NCBI GenBank assembly: GCA_947034895.1
Contig: OX344763.1
Coordinates: 43,089,025 to 43,153,024, forward strand
Source of the DNA: Rhytidiadelphus loreus
Lineage: Eukaryota; Streptophyta; Bryopsida; Hypnales; Hylocomiaceae
Direction of reading: 5' to 3'
DNA: 64,000 bases
Shown: piece by piece, positions 11,749-22,158 of the stretch
Position numbering within the stretch: the stretch's first letter is position 1
How the letters are laid out: every line of letters begins with the position of its first letter
Notes under the pieces: model-generated
Told to the model about the DNA's origin: nothing
Seen by the model: only the letters and a program-made list of their open reading frames with translations
The model's database searches: none
Translations under genes and position numbers: made by a program

Positions 11749-13739
11749 AAAAGACTGAATTGTGAGTTAAGTAGTTAATAGAAAATATTTCTATTGCTTA
11801 TACAATGTCAAACTTGGTGGTTTAAAAATTTTCCACATGAAATTTTAGTGTTAAAAACTTCAATTCAATTAACAATATTTTAATTATTTGGCAAACATTT
11901 TACTAGGAGGTGGTTTGGACACAATTCCTATTCAAGTTTTTTGTAATGTAGAACATACAATTTGAATAGCTCTAAATTAGAATTTGGAAATTGCTCATCT
12001 AGAATTTAAATATTTAAAAAATTTTGTGTTCAAGAATTGTGTTGAAAGTTTAGAATTAAATTTTGTTTTTTTAAAAACACGCTTGATTTTCATTTTTTTT
12101 TAAATTATTAAGTAGAAGCAAGTTCAAGATTGAAAGAAAAACTAAAGCATTAATAGCTCTAAAATGGAATTGAAATACAATAATGTCAACGGTGAGATTG
12201 TTCTAAATAGGAAACTTAAAGTTGTTAAACATTTTTTTTTGAAAAATTGTGAGAATTGCATCCAAAATTGCATCCAATAAGTTATTTTTTCAAGAAGATG
12301 TTCAAATTGCCCGAAAAACAAAATTGTTTTTAACTTTCATAGTACTAATCAAATGGAATGAATAAAAGCTTCACATGTAGACAAAAATATGATTTTCAAG
12401 AAGGAAAAAATTAAAAAATTAATTTCAAATTTCTGTACATTTCTTATTCTGCCTAGTGACGTGAAATTTATGGTTAAGATGCCATAACTTTTGCTCCCAA
12501 GCACCAACTGAAATAAAATCTATATTACCACGTAGCTAATAAGTTTTTCTATCTTATGAGGAGGTTTCAAAAAGTTTAACTAAAAATTTAGATCATACAA
12601 ACTTGCCCGAAATTCATTTTGTCCACCGAGGGGACAATGGTCCTTTAGGGGTCAGAAAAATTAAAATTAAAATTTAAACCTCTAAAGAACAAAGTAGAAT
12701 TTTTTGACAATATTTCTAGTGTTTTTATTCATGTATTTAGAAATTGAATTCCCTTTTTTTTCCTTTAAATTTTACACAACATGTGGTGAAGGGATAGTTT
12801 GAAGGACTCACAATTTTTATAACTTTTGATTACATCATGAGAAAGTTATTGTATGATGTATAGATTTTCTAGATATGTATGCATGTTAGCCAAGTAGATT
12901 TGAATGTATTTTTCAAATAAATAGGAATTTCAAATTAGTTTCTAAAATATTAATCTTGTGAGAATTTTTGGATTGTTCTATATAGATTAGGGAGGTGAAA
13001 CTCATGAAGAATTTCAATTTCCAATTTAAAGTAGAAATTGCACTGTATAGTAAATTTTAAGTTTCTTTATTGAATGCAATTTCAAATATATATTTTTTAA
13101 ATTTCAAAAATAGGATGCAAATTTTTGACTACAACATGTACATTACAACCATTAGGTTTGGAAATCTTTAGTTTCATTACTAGAATTCTTTTCATTGAAT
13201 GTTGTAAATCAATCTCTATTTATATCCACTTATTATTTTCTCCAAGCATGAATATAAAATATTTTTTGTTGCAATTTTTAATATAGATTCTTTAACATAT
13301 TTTTTTTAGCATATGATGGAAAATTACAAATTGTAGAATTGATATGTATCTAAATTTTTCAAATAAAATTTTGGAAAAATGAAATATAATCATTTGGTAT
13401 GAATGAAACATTATTTTTTTTAAATCCAAGCATCATGATGTTGCAATTGGTGAAGTTTTTTATTTTACAATTTCAAGATGGAAAATAGGTCAAAATAAAT
13501 ATAAGTTAGATCATTTAGTTAAATCTATTGAAAAAATAAATATAAATGAAGATTTAAGCCTTCTTTGAAGACTAATATTTAGAAGCAATTACGGGCCTTT
13601 CATATGTTAAAAACCTTGATACAACCAAAGTTGAATTACATTATGAATTTAATTAGAACTTCAATCAAATTCAAAATATAATTGAAAATAAAATACGATT
13701 TGAACTCTAAATTCATAATTTTTGAAAAATTCTTAAAGA

Positions 13740-14225
13740 TTTCAAAAACATTCCACAAACAATCCAAAAACAACTCCAAAAACAACCTCAAAAAATCCAA
13801 ATCCTCCCCCCTCCCCACACCTCCTCAAACCTCCCCAAATCAATCCAAAAACAACTCCAAAATCAACCTCAAAACAACCTCCAAATCAACCCCCCAAACA
13901 ACCCCCAAATCAATCTCAAACAACCCCAAAACAACTCCCAAACAACCCTCAAACAACCTCCAAAACAACCCCCAAACAACTCCCAAACAACCCCCAAACA
14001 ACCCCCAAACAACTCCCAAACAACCTCCAAACAACCTCAAAATAACCCCCCAAACAACCTCAAAACAACCTCAAAACAACCTCAAAACAACCCCAAAACA
14101 ACCCCAAAACAACCTCAAAACAACCCCCAAACAACCTCAAAACAACCCCCAAAACAACCTCAAAACAACCCTAAAACAACCCTAAAACAACCCTAAAACA
14201 ACCCCAACACAACCCTAAAACATTG
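13740..14225. repeat. AACAACCCCAA-type low-complexity tract
   Basis: Nearly five hundred bases are built from 10-12 base variants of AACAACCCCAA and AACAACCTCAA. The 167-residue plus-strand frame here is only Asn/Pro/Lys/Thr repeats and is not treated as a gene. Confidence 0.85.
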
Positions 14226-14842
14226 AACAAAAACATGTTGATTTGGTTGTTGCACTATTCACATGAACAAAAATTTGTTAAACCATTTTGTTAACTTGTG
14301 CTCAAATCAACAAAAATTTGTTAACCATTGTGTTAGCTTGGGCTCAAATCACAAAAAAAATGTAAAAACGGTCAATGCAGTATTCAAATCAACAAGTTTT
14401 TGATGATTTTCTGTTGATTTGGACACAATTTTCTACTAGTGTACGCTGGTCCGAATGAGGATGCCGCGGGAACCTCTAGGGGAACCCAAGGTGCAGCGTC
14501 ACTTGTTGAGCTACAACCTCCTCATGATTCCACGGGCGGAGATGCTACACATCCAATTCAAGTTCCTCTTCGTCTAGTGAAGCAGAAACTTAAGGATTTT
14601 TGGAGGCAGAGAGAGGAGAGGAAGGCCTTCAAGAGGGATGAGGAGGCAAGAAGAAGGGCTGACGAGCTGGCAGAGAAAGAGGCACTGAAAAAGGAACTGG
14701 AGAAATTGCGTGAAGAGAATGTTTCTCTCAGAACGCGATCACAGGATCCCTCTACTTCTCAACCTAACCAATTTGATGCGCATGACGCTGGTGGTGCTTC
14801 AGAAGCCACCGGTCATGTGGCAACTGATCTAAGCACTGAGGG

Positions 14843-14863
14843 TTATCCTCGAGGCGAAGATGA
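14843..14863. repeat. Palindrome inside gene 1 coding exon (imperfect)
   Basis: TTATCCTCG, AGG, CGAAGATGA. It is translated in gene 1 as part of GYPRGEDD. The right arm carries two differences from the perfect complement. Confidence 0.8.
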
Positions 14864-15022
14864 TCCTCTACCACCCGCCCAAGAGGATATTGCTCCCCCT
14901 TCTCCTCCTCCTCCTATTGATCAAGAGCACGGGACATGTCTTCCAGTTGGATCAAATGAACAGATACAGGAAGAGATTGCTCCCTCTGGAACTGGGACAG
15001 AGGGAGTTGATAGTGCTTTGGA

Positions 15023-15043
15023 TTATCCTCGAGGCGAGGATAA
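15023..15043. repeat. Palindrome inside gene 1 coding exon (perfect)
   Basis: TTATCCTCG, AGG, CGAGGATAA, with perfect 9-base arms. It is translated in frame as DYPRGEDN. The same peptide pattern occurs at 14843, so the DNA motif recurs in coding sequence as well as in introns and upstream DNA. Confidence 0.85.
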
Positions 15044-15941
15044 TTTGAGCCAGTCCCCTACTCTGGAGGCACAAGCGGAGTCGGTCCCGGAGACGCAGGA
15101 AGAGGGTGATGTTGTACCGGATCTTGTTCCCCCTCCGACTGAGCCGCGTGCAGCGGAGACGGAAATAGAGTTCGAAAATCCCCCAAATGACGACGAAGAG
15201 ACTATCGACTACGGGGATTATTTGGATGATGAGTTCGGCCAGGTACACTCTCGTCCATCCTCAGACCCCTACGATATTTCATGATTGAGTCTGTCGAATG
15301 TGATGTGATGGATGTTTGTTTTGGCTTCCATCATGTTCATGTTCCCAGTGAGAGACTCTCATGTCCATTCCTTCTGTCTGACAGGAGGGAGTGTACAGTC
15401 TCTGATTGTGAAGCGTGGAAGAACTGCCACTCTGTGACTACGTTCTAGCATAGTGTAGTTACGGCAACGGCTGTAGTTGGTACTTGTATACAATCGGCTA
15501 GAGATCAACAAAACCGTTAGACCGGGTGTATCATAAATTATTTTGAAATAAATATATCTCAAACTTCTCTTCAATGCGTGTAGTGTCTAATGAATTGATA
15601 TTGTCCATGTTTGTGCCCAACGCGGACAACTTAGAAGTGTGCACCGCCCGTTGGCACTCAAACAATCACTTAACGGAGGGGTTCTGCAGTCAGGGTTGAC
15701 AGGGCGTCCGGATGTCCAGAGTCCACGGACGTTGACCCTAGGACGTCTTTTGACATACCTGGCGGTGACTACCGTCCGACCGTTGGACGGGCGGACGGCC
15801 AAAACTTCCGACGGCATCGAGCAGACAGGTAGATCGTAGACGGGTCGACCGAAGCTTCCGACGGATAGCAGAGAGCGGACGGGCCGACCGGGATTTCCGA
15901 CGGACTAACCCTCATGCGGTCGGCTGGGCGGAGCGGCGGAC

Positions 15942-16090
15942 GGCCATGAAGTCGATAGGGCGGACGGCGAAGCGGATGGCCATGAAGTCGACAGGGTGGA
16001 CAGCCAAGCGGACGGCCATGTAGTCGACAAGGCGGACGGCCAAGCGGACGGCCATGAAATCAACAAGGCGGACGGCCACGCGGTCGACCG
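15942..16090. repeat. 36-base GC minisatellite in the hAT-like element
   Basis: Four successive units start at about 15942, 15978, 16014 and 16050, each with GGCCATGAAGTCGA followed by GGCGGACGG. The repetitive open frames on the minus strand (VDFMAVRLA-type) are translations of this repeat. Related CGGACGG/CCGTCCG words fill the subterminal DNA at both ends of the element. Confidence 0.85.
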
Positions 16091-16426
16091 AACATGCGGA
16101 CGGCCACGAGGTCGGCCTTGCAGTCGGTGCAGACGGACGAGCGGACAGCAAAACATATGAATCGATACTGTTCGCTCATCTAGTCGGACGCCTGACCATC
16201 AGACGTTCTGTCCACATTCATGTGCACCATAATATACCATTGGAAAGATATCATTCATAGCTTTCCGATGGTATATAAACCATTCAATTTGGACAAAAAC
16301 TCCAACTATGGGACATCTCCAAAGATTGCAGTCTTCTTAGTCCTCCGTCCGGTCACAGTAAAAAGACATAAAACATGAATTTCAGATCACTTTTACGCAT
16401 AGTAAAATGTCTTTTTTCACAAAACT

Positions 16427-18080
16427 TTGAACTACAAAAATGTTGGAAATGAAGCCAAGTTTAACCCCCAGAAATTCATTTCAAGTTTTAAGCTTCCAAA
16501 AAAAAGTTATAAACAATTTTCTAAGGCTGTTTTTGAAAATGACCAAAAAATTGCCGTCCGCTCCTCCGACCCGCCGTCCGCCCTTCCGACGGCCCGTCCG
16601 ACCCTTTGCCGACCGCAGTAAAATGTCTTAAAACATGATTTTTAGACCTCTTTTACACATAGTAAAATGTCTTTTTTCAAAAACTTTGAACTACAAAAAC
16701 GTTGTAAATAAAGCCAAGTTCCACCTCCAAGAATCCGTTCCAAGTTTCAACCTTCCAGCAAAAAGTTATAGACCATTTTCTAAGGTTGTTTTTGATAATG
16801 GCCAAAAAAATGTTGTCTTCTACTCCTCTCTTCCGGCCCCCCGTTCACCATCTAACCACTTGTCCGCCTATTGTACCTTCCATCCAGCTGTATTGTATTG
16901 ATGAATTTTTAAAAGTACAAATTCGCTTTTCAAGGCTTCCATTTAATACTAGAAAGTACAAAAGGACCCTTCGAGTCTCCAATCCGCCATTCGCCCTTCC
17001 CACCCGCCGTCCGCTCCTCCGACCCGCCGACCGCTCCTGCCCCCTGCCGTCCGCCCTTCCGACGGCCCGTCCGCCTCTTTGCCGACCGCAGTAAAATGTC
17101 TTAAAACATGATTTTTAGACCTCTTTTACGCATAGTAAAATGTCTTTTTTCAAAAAACTTTGAACTACAAAAACGTTGGAAAGTAAGCCAAGTTCCACCT
17201 CCAAGAATTCGTTTTAAGTTTCAACCTTCCAACAGAAAGTTATAGACCATTTTCTAAGGCTGTTTTTGATAATGGCCAAAAAAACGTTGTCTTCTACTCC
17301 TCTCCTCCGACCCCCCGTTCGCCATCTAACCACTCGTCCGCCTATTGTACCCTCCATCCAGCTGTATTGTATTGATGAATTTTAAAAAGTACAGATTCGC
17401 TTTTCAAGACTTCTATTTAATACTACAAAGTACAAACATCGTATATAGCATTTATGTATACAAAGGAAGGATAATCCAAGTTAAACTTTCACACATTGAA
17501 ATATGCACTATAATTGTTATACCCTAAACCCTAAATCTTAAACCCTAAATCCTAGACCCTAGACCCTAAACCTTGAATTTTACATTAGTGAACAAACACA
17601 TTGCTTTAATGTGCAAAATATGTTTGACTTCTAATTCCCTTAAAATGTGATTATCATGATGTACTACATATGGATTTTTGCATAGTTCATAAGCTTATTC
17701 ATATATGTTGTCAACATGTTCTTGGTATTTTCTACATCAATTATGATGTGCCAATTTACAAATGTCAAACATACAATTATAATTTGAAGTTTTTTTTTCT
17801 TTAAGTTTTGTTGTAAAACGCATTAATAGTTTGAAACATCAAAGTATACATAGTACAAGCAATTGTATTATTTTATAATTGTATTACAAGATGCTACAAA
17901 AAATGCTTTGAGTATTTTAATGTAATTTAATGTTGTTCAAGATTAAATATTGCATTTATACAACAAAAATATTATTGAAGTTGTTTTCCTACACCCTTAT
18001 ACCTATAAATTGTAAATCGTCAACTATATATCTCATATGAAAAATATTGGTGCTTGAATAGTTTAAAACATAATCAACCT
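16427..18080. repeat. Left arm of the 2 kb inverted repeat
   Basis: It pairs with 19080-20590 in reverse orientation; between 17090 and 18075 the paired coordinates add up to 37160. Inside the arm a unit beginning GCAGTAAAATGTCTTAAAAC recurs as tandem copies of unequal length. The left arm has an extra copy (about 16630-17090) that the right arm lacks. A stretch of degenerate CCCTAAA units lies at 17520-17575. Short ORFs with identical translations in both arms reflect the duplication. Confidence 0.88.
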
Positions 18081-18084
18081 TCAA

Positions 18085-19078
18085 ATGTGATGATTTTTTG
18101 TATATGACTATAATGACCCTCATTAATATTTATATTTGTAATGTATTTATACATCAATAATGATGTTTTCAATTCATCTTGTTGTAAATGTGCCATGTGC
18201 AATTGTGATTGAATAATTGATATTATTAATTTAGTTTTATATCTCATCTTGAAAAAATTTGGAATCATTTTAATATATGTTTTGTTCTTTATCACACTAG
18301 ATTCTATTATTTTTTAAATTGCTAAGAATAAACACTAAAAAAGAAAGTTCAAAGGGCTATTTGTTTATATAAAGTAAAGACTAGAAATGTCATGGAAAAT
18401 GTTTCTTTTCATCTCTATTATTTCTTTCATTTGAAAAACATTATGTTTGCCGACATTTTTTATTAAACTACATTTGATAAATAAGTTTTTTAAATATTTT
18501 TGACATTCAAATTTTGACAATCAGATAAAGTAACAAATATATAAACTCCTAATCCTACAAAATCCTAGTTTACAAACTATTTAGTTTTATTTCACCATAC
18601 CAAGAATTTGCCATTAAAAATTTAGAAAAGTATACCAGTATCTTTACAAATATTAGACATCATCTGAAAAAATAGTCTTTTAACTTTTGCCAAAAAATTC
18701 AATACTACTATCAATATAAATTAACAAAACCGAAGACATAAGTACAAATATAAATATAAATGTATACCACAAACTTATAACCAAAGAATTGAAGAAACAC
18801 TATAAAATAATGCATTTACAAATGATTTTATAAAAAATTCCGTAATTTAAAACCTTGAAGAATACAATATCGATTGGATTAAAAGACAAAAAACTATATA
18901 GTTTGACTTTTAGTAATATATATAATTAACCAAGCATGCTAGATCTTCCACAATATAATTGCAATAAAATCTCTTGTCTAATTAAATAATGATCAATTCA
19001 ATCTTCTTAAGTAAAAATAAGGAACCCAAAAGTGTTGAAGGGATCATATGAGGGGCCATCATGTATTCATGTTTCACA
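18085..19078. other. AT-rich loop between the inverted arms
   Basis: About one kilobase of unique AT-rich sequence with no gene or recognisable motif. It separates the two long inverted arms of the hAT-like element. Confidence 0.7.
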
Positions 19079-19079
19079 A

Positions 19080-20590
19080 AGGTCGGTTATGTTTTAAACT
19101 ATTCAAGCACCAATATTTTTCATATGAGATATATAGTTGACGATTTACAATTTATAGGTATAAGGGTGTAGGAAAACAACTTCAATAATATTTTTGTTGT
19201 ATAAATGCAATATTTAATCTTGAACAACATTAAATTACATTAAAATACTCAAAGCATTTTTTGTAGCATCTTGTAATACAATTATAAAATAATACAATTG
19301 CTTGTACTATGTATACTTTGATGTTTCAAACTATTAATGCGTTTTACAACAAAACTTAAAGAAAAAAAAACTTCAAATTATAATTGTATGTTTGACATTT
19401 GTAAATTGGCACATCATAATTGATGTAGAAAATACCAAGAACATGTTGACAACATATATGAATAAGCTTATGAACTATGCAAAAATCCATATGTAGTACA
19501 TCATGATAATCACATTTTAAGGGAATTAGAAGTCAAACATATTTTGCACATTAAAGCAATGTGTTTGTTCACTAATGTAAAATTCAAGGTTTAGGGTCTA
19601 GGGTCTAGGATTTAGGGTTTAAGATTTAGGGTTTAGGGTATAACAATTATAGTGCATATTTCAATGTGTGAAAGTTTAACTTGGATTATCCTTCCTTTGT
19701 ATACATAAATGCTATATACGATGTTTGTACTTTGTAGTATTAAATAGAAGTCTTGAAAAGCGAATCTGTACTTTTTAAAATTCATCAATACAATACAGCT
19801 GGATGGAGGGTACAATAGGCGGACGAGTGGTTAGATGGCGAACGGGGGGTTGGAGGAGAGGAGTAGAAGACAACGTTTTTTTGGCCATTATCAAAAACAG
19901 CCTTAGAAAATGGTCTATAACTTTCTGTTGGAAGGTTGAAACTTAAAACGAATTCTTGGAGGTGGAACTTGGCTTACTTTCCAACGTTTTTGTAGTTCAA
20001 AGTTTTTTGAAAAAAGACATTTTACTATGCGTAAAAGAGGTCTAAAAATCATGTTTTAAGACATTTTACTGCGGTCGGCAAAGAGGCGGACGGGCCGTCG
20101 AAAGGGCGGACGGTAGGGGGCAAGAGCGGACGGCAATTTTTTGGTCATTTTCAAAAACAGCCTTAGAAAATTGTTTATAACTTTTTTTTGGAAGCTTAAA
20201 ACTTGAAATGAATTTCTGGAGGTTAAACTTGGCTTCATTTCCAACATTTTTGTAGTTCAAAGTTTTTTGAAAAAAGACATTTTACTATGTGTAAAAGAGG
20301 TCAAAAAATCATGTTTTAAGACATTTTACTACGGTCGGCAGAGGGTCGGACGGGCCATCCGAAAAGGCAGACGGCAGGTCGGAGGAGCGGACAGCAATTT
20401 TTTGACCATTTTCAAGCACAGCCTTAAAAAATGGTTCATATCTTTTTGTTGGAAGGTTGAAACTTGGAACGGATTGTTGGAGGTGAAACTTGGCTTCATT
20501 TTCAACCTTTTTGTAGTTAGAAGTTTTTTTGAAGAAAGTCATTTTACTATGCGTAAAAGAGGTCTGAAAATCTTGTTTTATGGCATTTTA
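19080..20590. repeat. Right arm of the 2 kb inverted repeat
   Basis: Inverted copy of 16427-18080, with near-identical sequence for the inner kilobase and increasing divergence outward. It contains the mirror-image telomere-like TTTAGGG units at 19585-19640 and three tandem copies of the TTTTGTAGTTCAAAGTTTTT-type unit (ends near 20000, 20265 and 20530). Confidence 0.88.
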
Positions 20591-21909
20591 CTGTAGTCAG
20601 GCCGTCCACCTGTCCGCAATGGCCGTCCGCGTCGACCGCGCCGTTCGTCCGTCCGCTTGCCCATGCCGACCGCCCGTCCGCACTGTCTGAACGTCCAACA
20701 GGTGCCGTCCGATGGTCGCCGTCCACATCGTCCGCGCGTCCGAAAAATCTGGACGTCCGAAAAATGGACGTGATTTTGCCCTGGATGTTGCAATTCGTCA
20801 ACCCTGTCTGTAGTCGCTTAGTGGGGTTCCATACTTTTCTCCGTTTTATGGGTCGCCCGATTCTACCTTTCAACATGTAACTACATCTCTTTCGTGTTGT
20901 GTTTGATCAGGTAGTAACGGCAAGTCGAAAAAAAAGAGTGCCGCGGAGTGTGTCCTCGTTAGTGGTCCAACCGCGACAGAAGTGGTTGAATATCATGTTC
21001 GATTTGAACGGAGTGCTGTGTGAGAGCCAGGGTCAAGGGCCCCATAAGAAGAAAAAACATTACACAATCCAAGATAATATATTCTCCCATCGAACCCCAA
21101 CCCTCATTGGGACGAAGGCCGTCTTCGTTTGTCCCAATGTGCGCGAGTTCTTAGACGAGGTTTTTAAGATTTTGAACCGCGTCGTAGTTTGGAGCTCGAT
21201 GTTCAAGAAGACGGTGGAGCCCGTTGCGAGTTTCCTATTCCAGAATTGCAAGGCTCCCTACCACATCCTAGGTCAGGACAACTACAGGAGGGTAGAAACC
21301 TCGGAAGGGAAATTTCTTCATCAGGCTGGGAGTCCGTGGAAGACTCTGCTCTTCAAAGTGCTTGATGAGGAATTGTTCCTGGACCCTCAGGATCCCAACT
21401 CATTCAACAAGGACAATACCATTCTCATCGATGATTCTTGGCAAAAAGGCATCCTCAATGAGAACGGGAATTGCATATACCTTGAGAGTTGGAACCCGTA
21501 CATGCGTGGAGACAATGTGCTCGTCGGCACTCTCATTCCGTGGCTGAAGAAACTACACGAGGAGTGTCCACTCGGACGCCTCCGTGAGTTCGTAGATCGG
21601 AACCGCATAGGTGTGGCGCCCTTGGTCGCATTCGACGATCAAGCCAATTATATATTTGATGGGATGAGGATGTCCACCAAGGCATTCGAGTCGCGATTCG
21701 TGTTGCGGGGGATGAATCTAGTGATTGAATGAGAGAGACGAAGGAAGAAATAGACTTCTCAGTGTCTCAGTCAATCATAGAACTCGTTGTACATTATTTT
21801 TGTGAATACGGATTTTTATGTACATTTCATTCTTGTGAATTAGTAAAAAATTTCTGGCCTCTTTTGGTTGTACTGTTTTGTTCAACATGTGTTTGTCTTC
21901 CATGTTGAG

Positions 21910-22039
21910 TTATCTTTGGGTCGAAGATAATTGTGGATGATGTGTTATCTTTGGGTCGAGGATAATTGTGGATGATGTGTTTTATCTTTGGGTCGAGGAT
22001 AATTGTGGAGGATATGTTTTATCTTTGGGTCGAGGATAA
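21910..22039. repeat. Four tandem decayed palindromes
   Basis: Sites at 21910, 21945, 21982 and 22019 lie in a unit of about 35-37 bases (palindrome plus ATTGTGGATGATGTG-like spacer). All share TTATCTTTG, GGT, then CGAAGATAA or CGAGGATAA. The left arm has TG where other sites have CG, the change expected from methyl-cytosine deamination followed by tandem amplification. The tract lies between the phosphatase stop and ORF3, with a possible acceptor CTATAG at 22069-22074. Confidence 0.85.
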
Positions 22040-22158
22040 TTGTGGAGGATGTGTGCTCACTTCCATTGCTATAGGTCGGAGGATCCGTTCTACACTTTCT
22101 CCAACGGAGGGAACCACTGACGAGGAGCTTGCTGTCTGGATCGGACGTGTCACTTTCA

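Larger units (their letters stand above)
10946..14441. mobile_element. Non-autonomous CACTA transposon inside gene 1
   Basis: The 15-base terminal inverted repeats CACTAGTAGAAAATT (10946-10960, 14427-14441) match perfectly, and the element is flanked by TAC on both sides (10943-10945, 14442-14444). Subterminal repeats TTGTTGATTTGGACAAAA recur about six times at the left end, and related CAAATCAACA repeats occur at the right end, as expected for CACTA transposase binding sites. I see no transposase gene. The interior holds a tRNA-like stretch, a large hairpin, AT-rich filler and an AACAACCCCAA-type simple repeat. Removing the element with one TAC restores an uninterrupted codon series in gene 1. 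Confidence 0.93.
7299..15284 (+). pseudogene. Broken ParB/DGQHR-like plus methyltransferase-like gene
   Basis: Coding blocks 7299-8723, 8936-10267, 10460-10945 and 14445-15284 join in one frame (1361 codons with stop) after removing two GT-AG introns and a nested CACTA element. The start at 7299 has an ACCATGG context. In-frame stops TAG 7833, TAA 8319, TGA 8388 and TGA 9068 break it; all fit single transitions. No domain assignment was possible for the first 190 residues. Near residue 376 (nt 8424-8438) lies FYIIDGQHSVTAAK, like the DGQHR/ParB-type motif. Residues about 690-930 resemble a beta-class DNA methyltransferase: a strand, LRPVLSTPDVWLWIVGS, GYEV, then FAVTGENVIGVYTGSK (10229-10249) where an active enzyme has DPFAGSG. 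The DPPY motif is not recognisable, so catalysis is doubtful. The C-terminal third is acidic, with a charged coiled coil (KALKKELEKLREEN-like) and Pro-rich stretches. Family assignment is inference; the reading frame and breaks are directly visible. Confidence 0.75.
15691..20806. mobile_element. hAT-like non-autonomous element with giant inverted arms
   Basis: The terminal inverted repeats are CAGGGTTGAC (15691-15700) and GTCAACCCTG (20797-20806). The flanking 8-base duplications are TCTGCAGT (15683-15690) and TCTGTAGT (20807-20814), differing by one transition. The 8-base duplication and the CAGGG start fit the hAT superfamily. The interior has CGGACGG-rich GC minisatellites near both ends, then long inverted arms, then an AT-rich loop. 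I see no transposase. Confidence 0.88.
15574..21732 (+). pseudogene. FCP1/NIF-like HAD phosphatase gene, split by hAT element
   Basis: Coding sequence runs 15574-15690 and continues in frame at 20815-21732 once the hAT-like element and one target duplication are removed (345 codons with stop). An in-frame TAA at 20878-20880 could be a nonsense mutation or could lie in an unrecognised short intron. The first ATG after it is at 20995. The core has the NIF/FCP1 HAD signature: DLNGVL at 21001, with the second Asp of DxDx replaced by Asn; VVVWSSM as the Ser motif; and ILIDDSW near 21421 as the DD motif. Family members dephosphorylate Ser/Thr, for example on the RNA polymerase II tail; the D-to-N change makes activity uncertain. 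Its start lies 290 bases after the gene 1 stop. The alternative is that the downstream portion alone is a functional short gene. Confidence 0.7.

Noticed and set aside
13682..14185. 167-residue Asn/Pro/Lys-rich frame
   Set aside because: Entirely the AACAACCCCAA simple repeat inside the CACTA element.
15905..16260. Repetitive frames on both strands
   Set aside because: Translations of the 36-base minisatellite in the hAT-like element.
17520..17575. Telomere
   Set aside because: Short degenerate CCCTAAA runs, mirrored in the other arm of an interstitial transposon, not a chromosome end.
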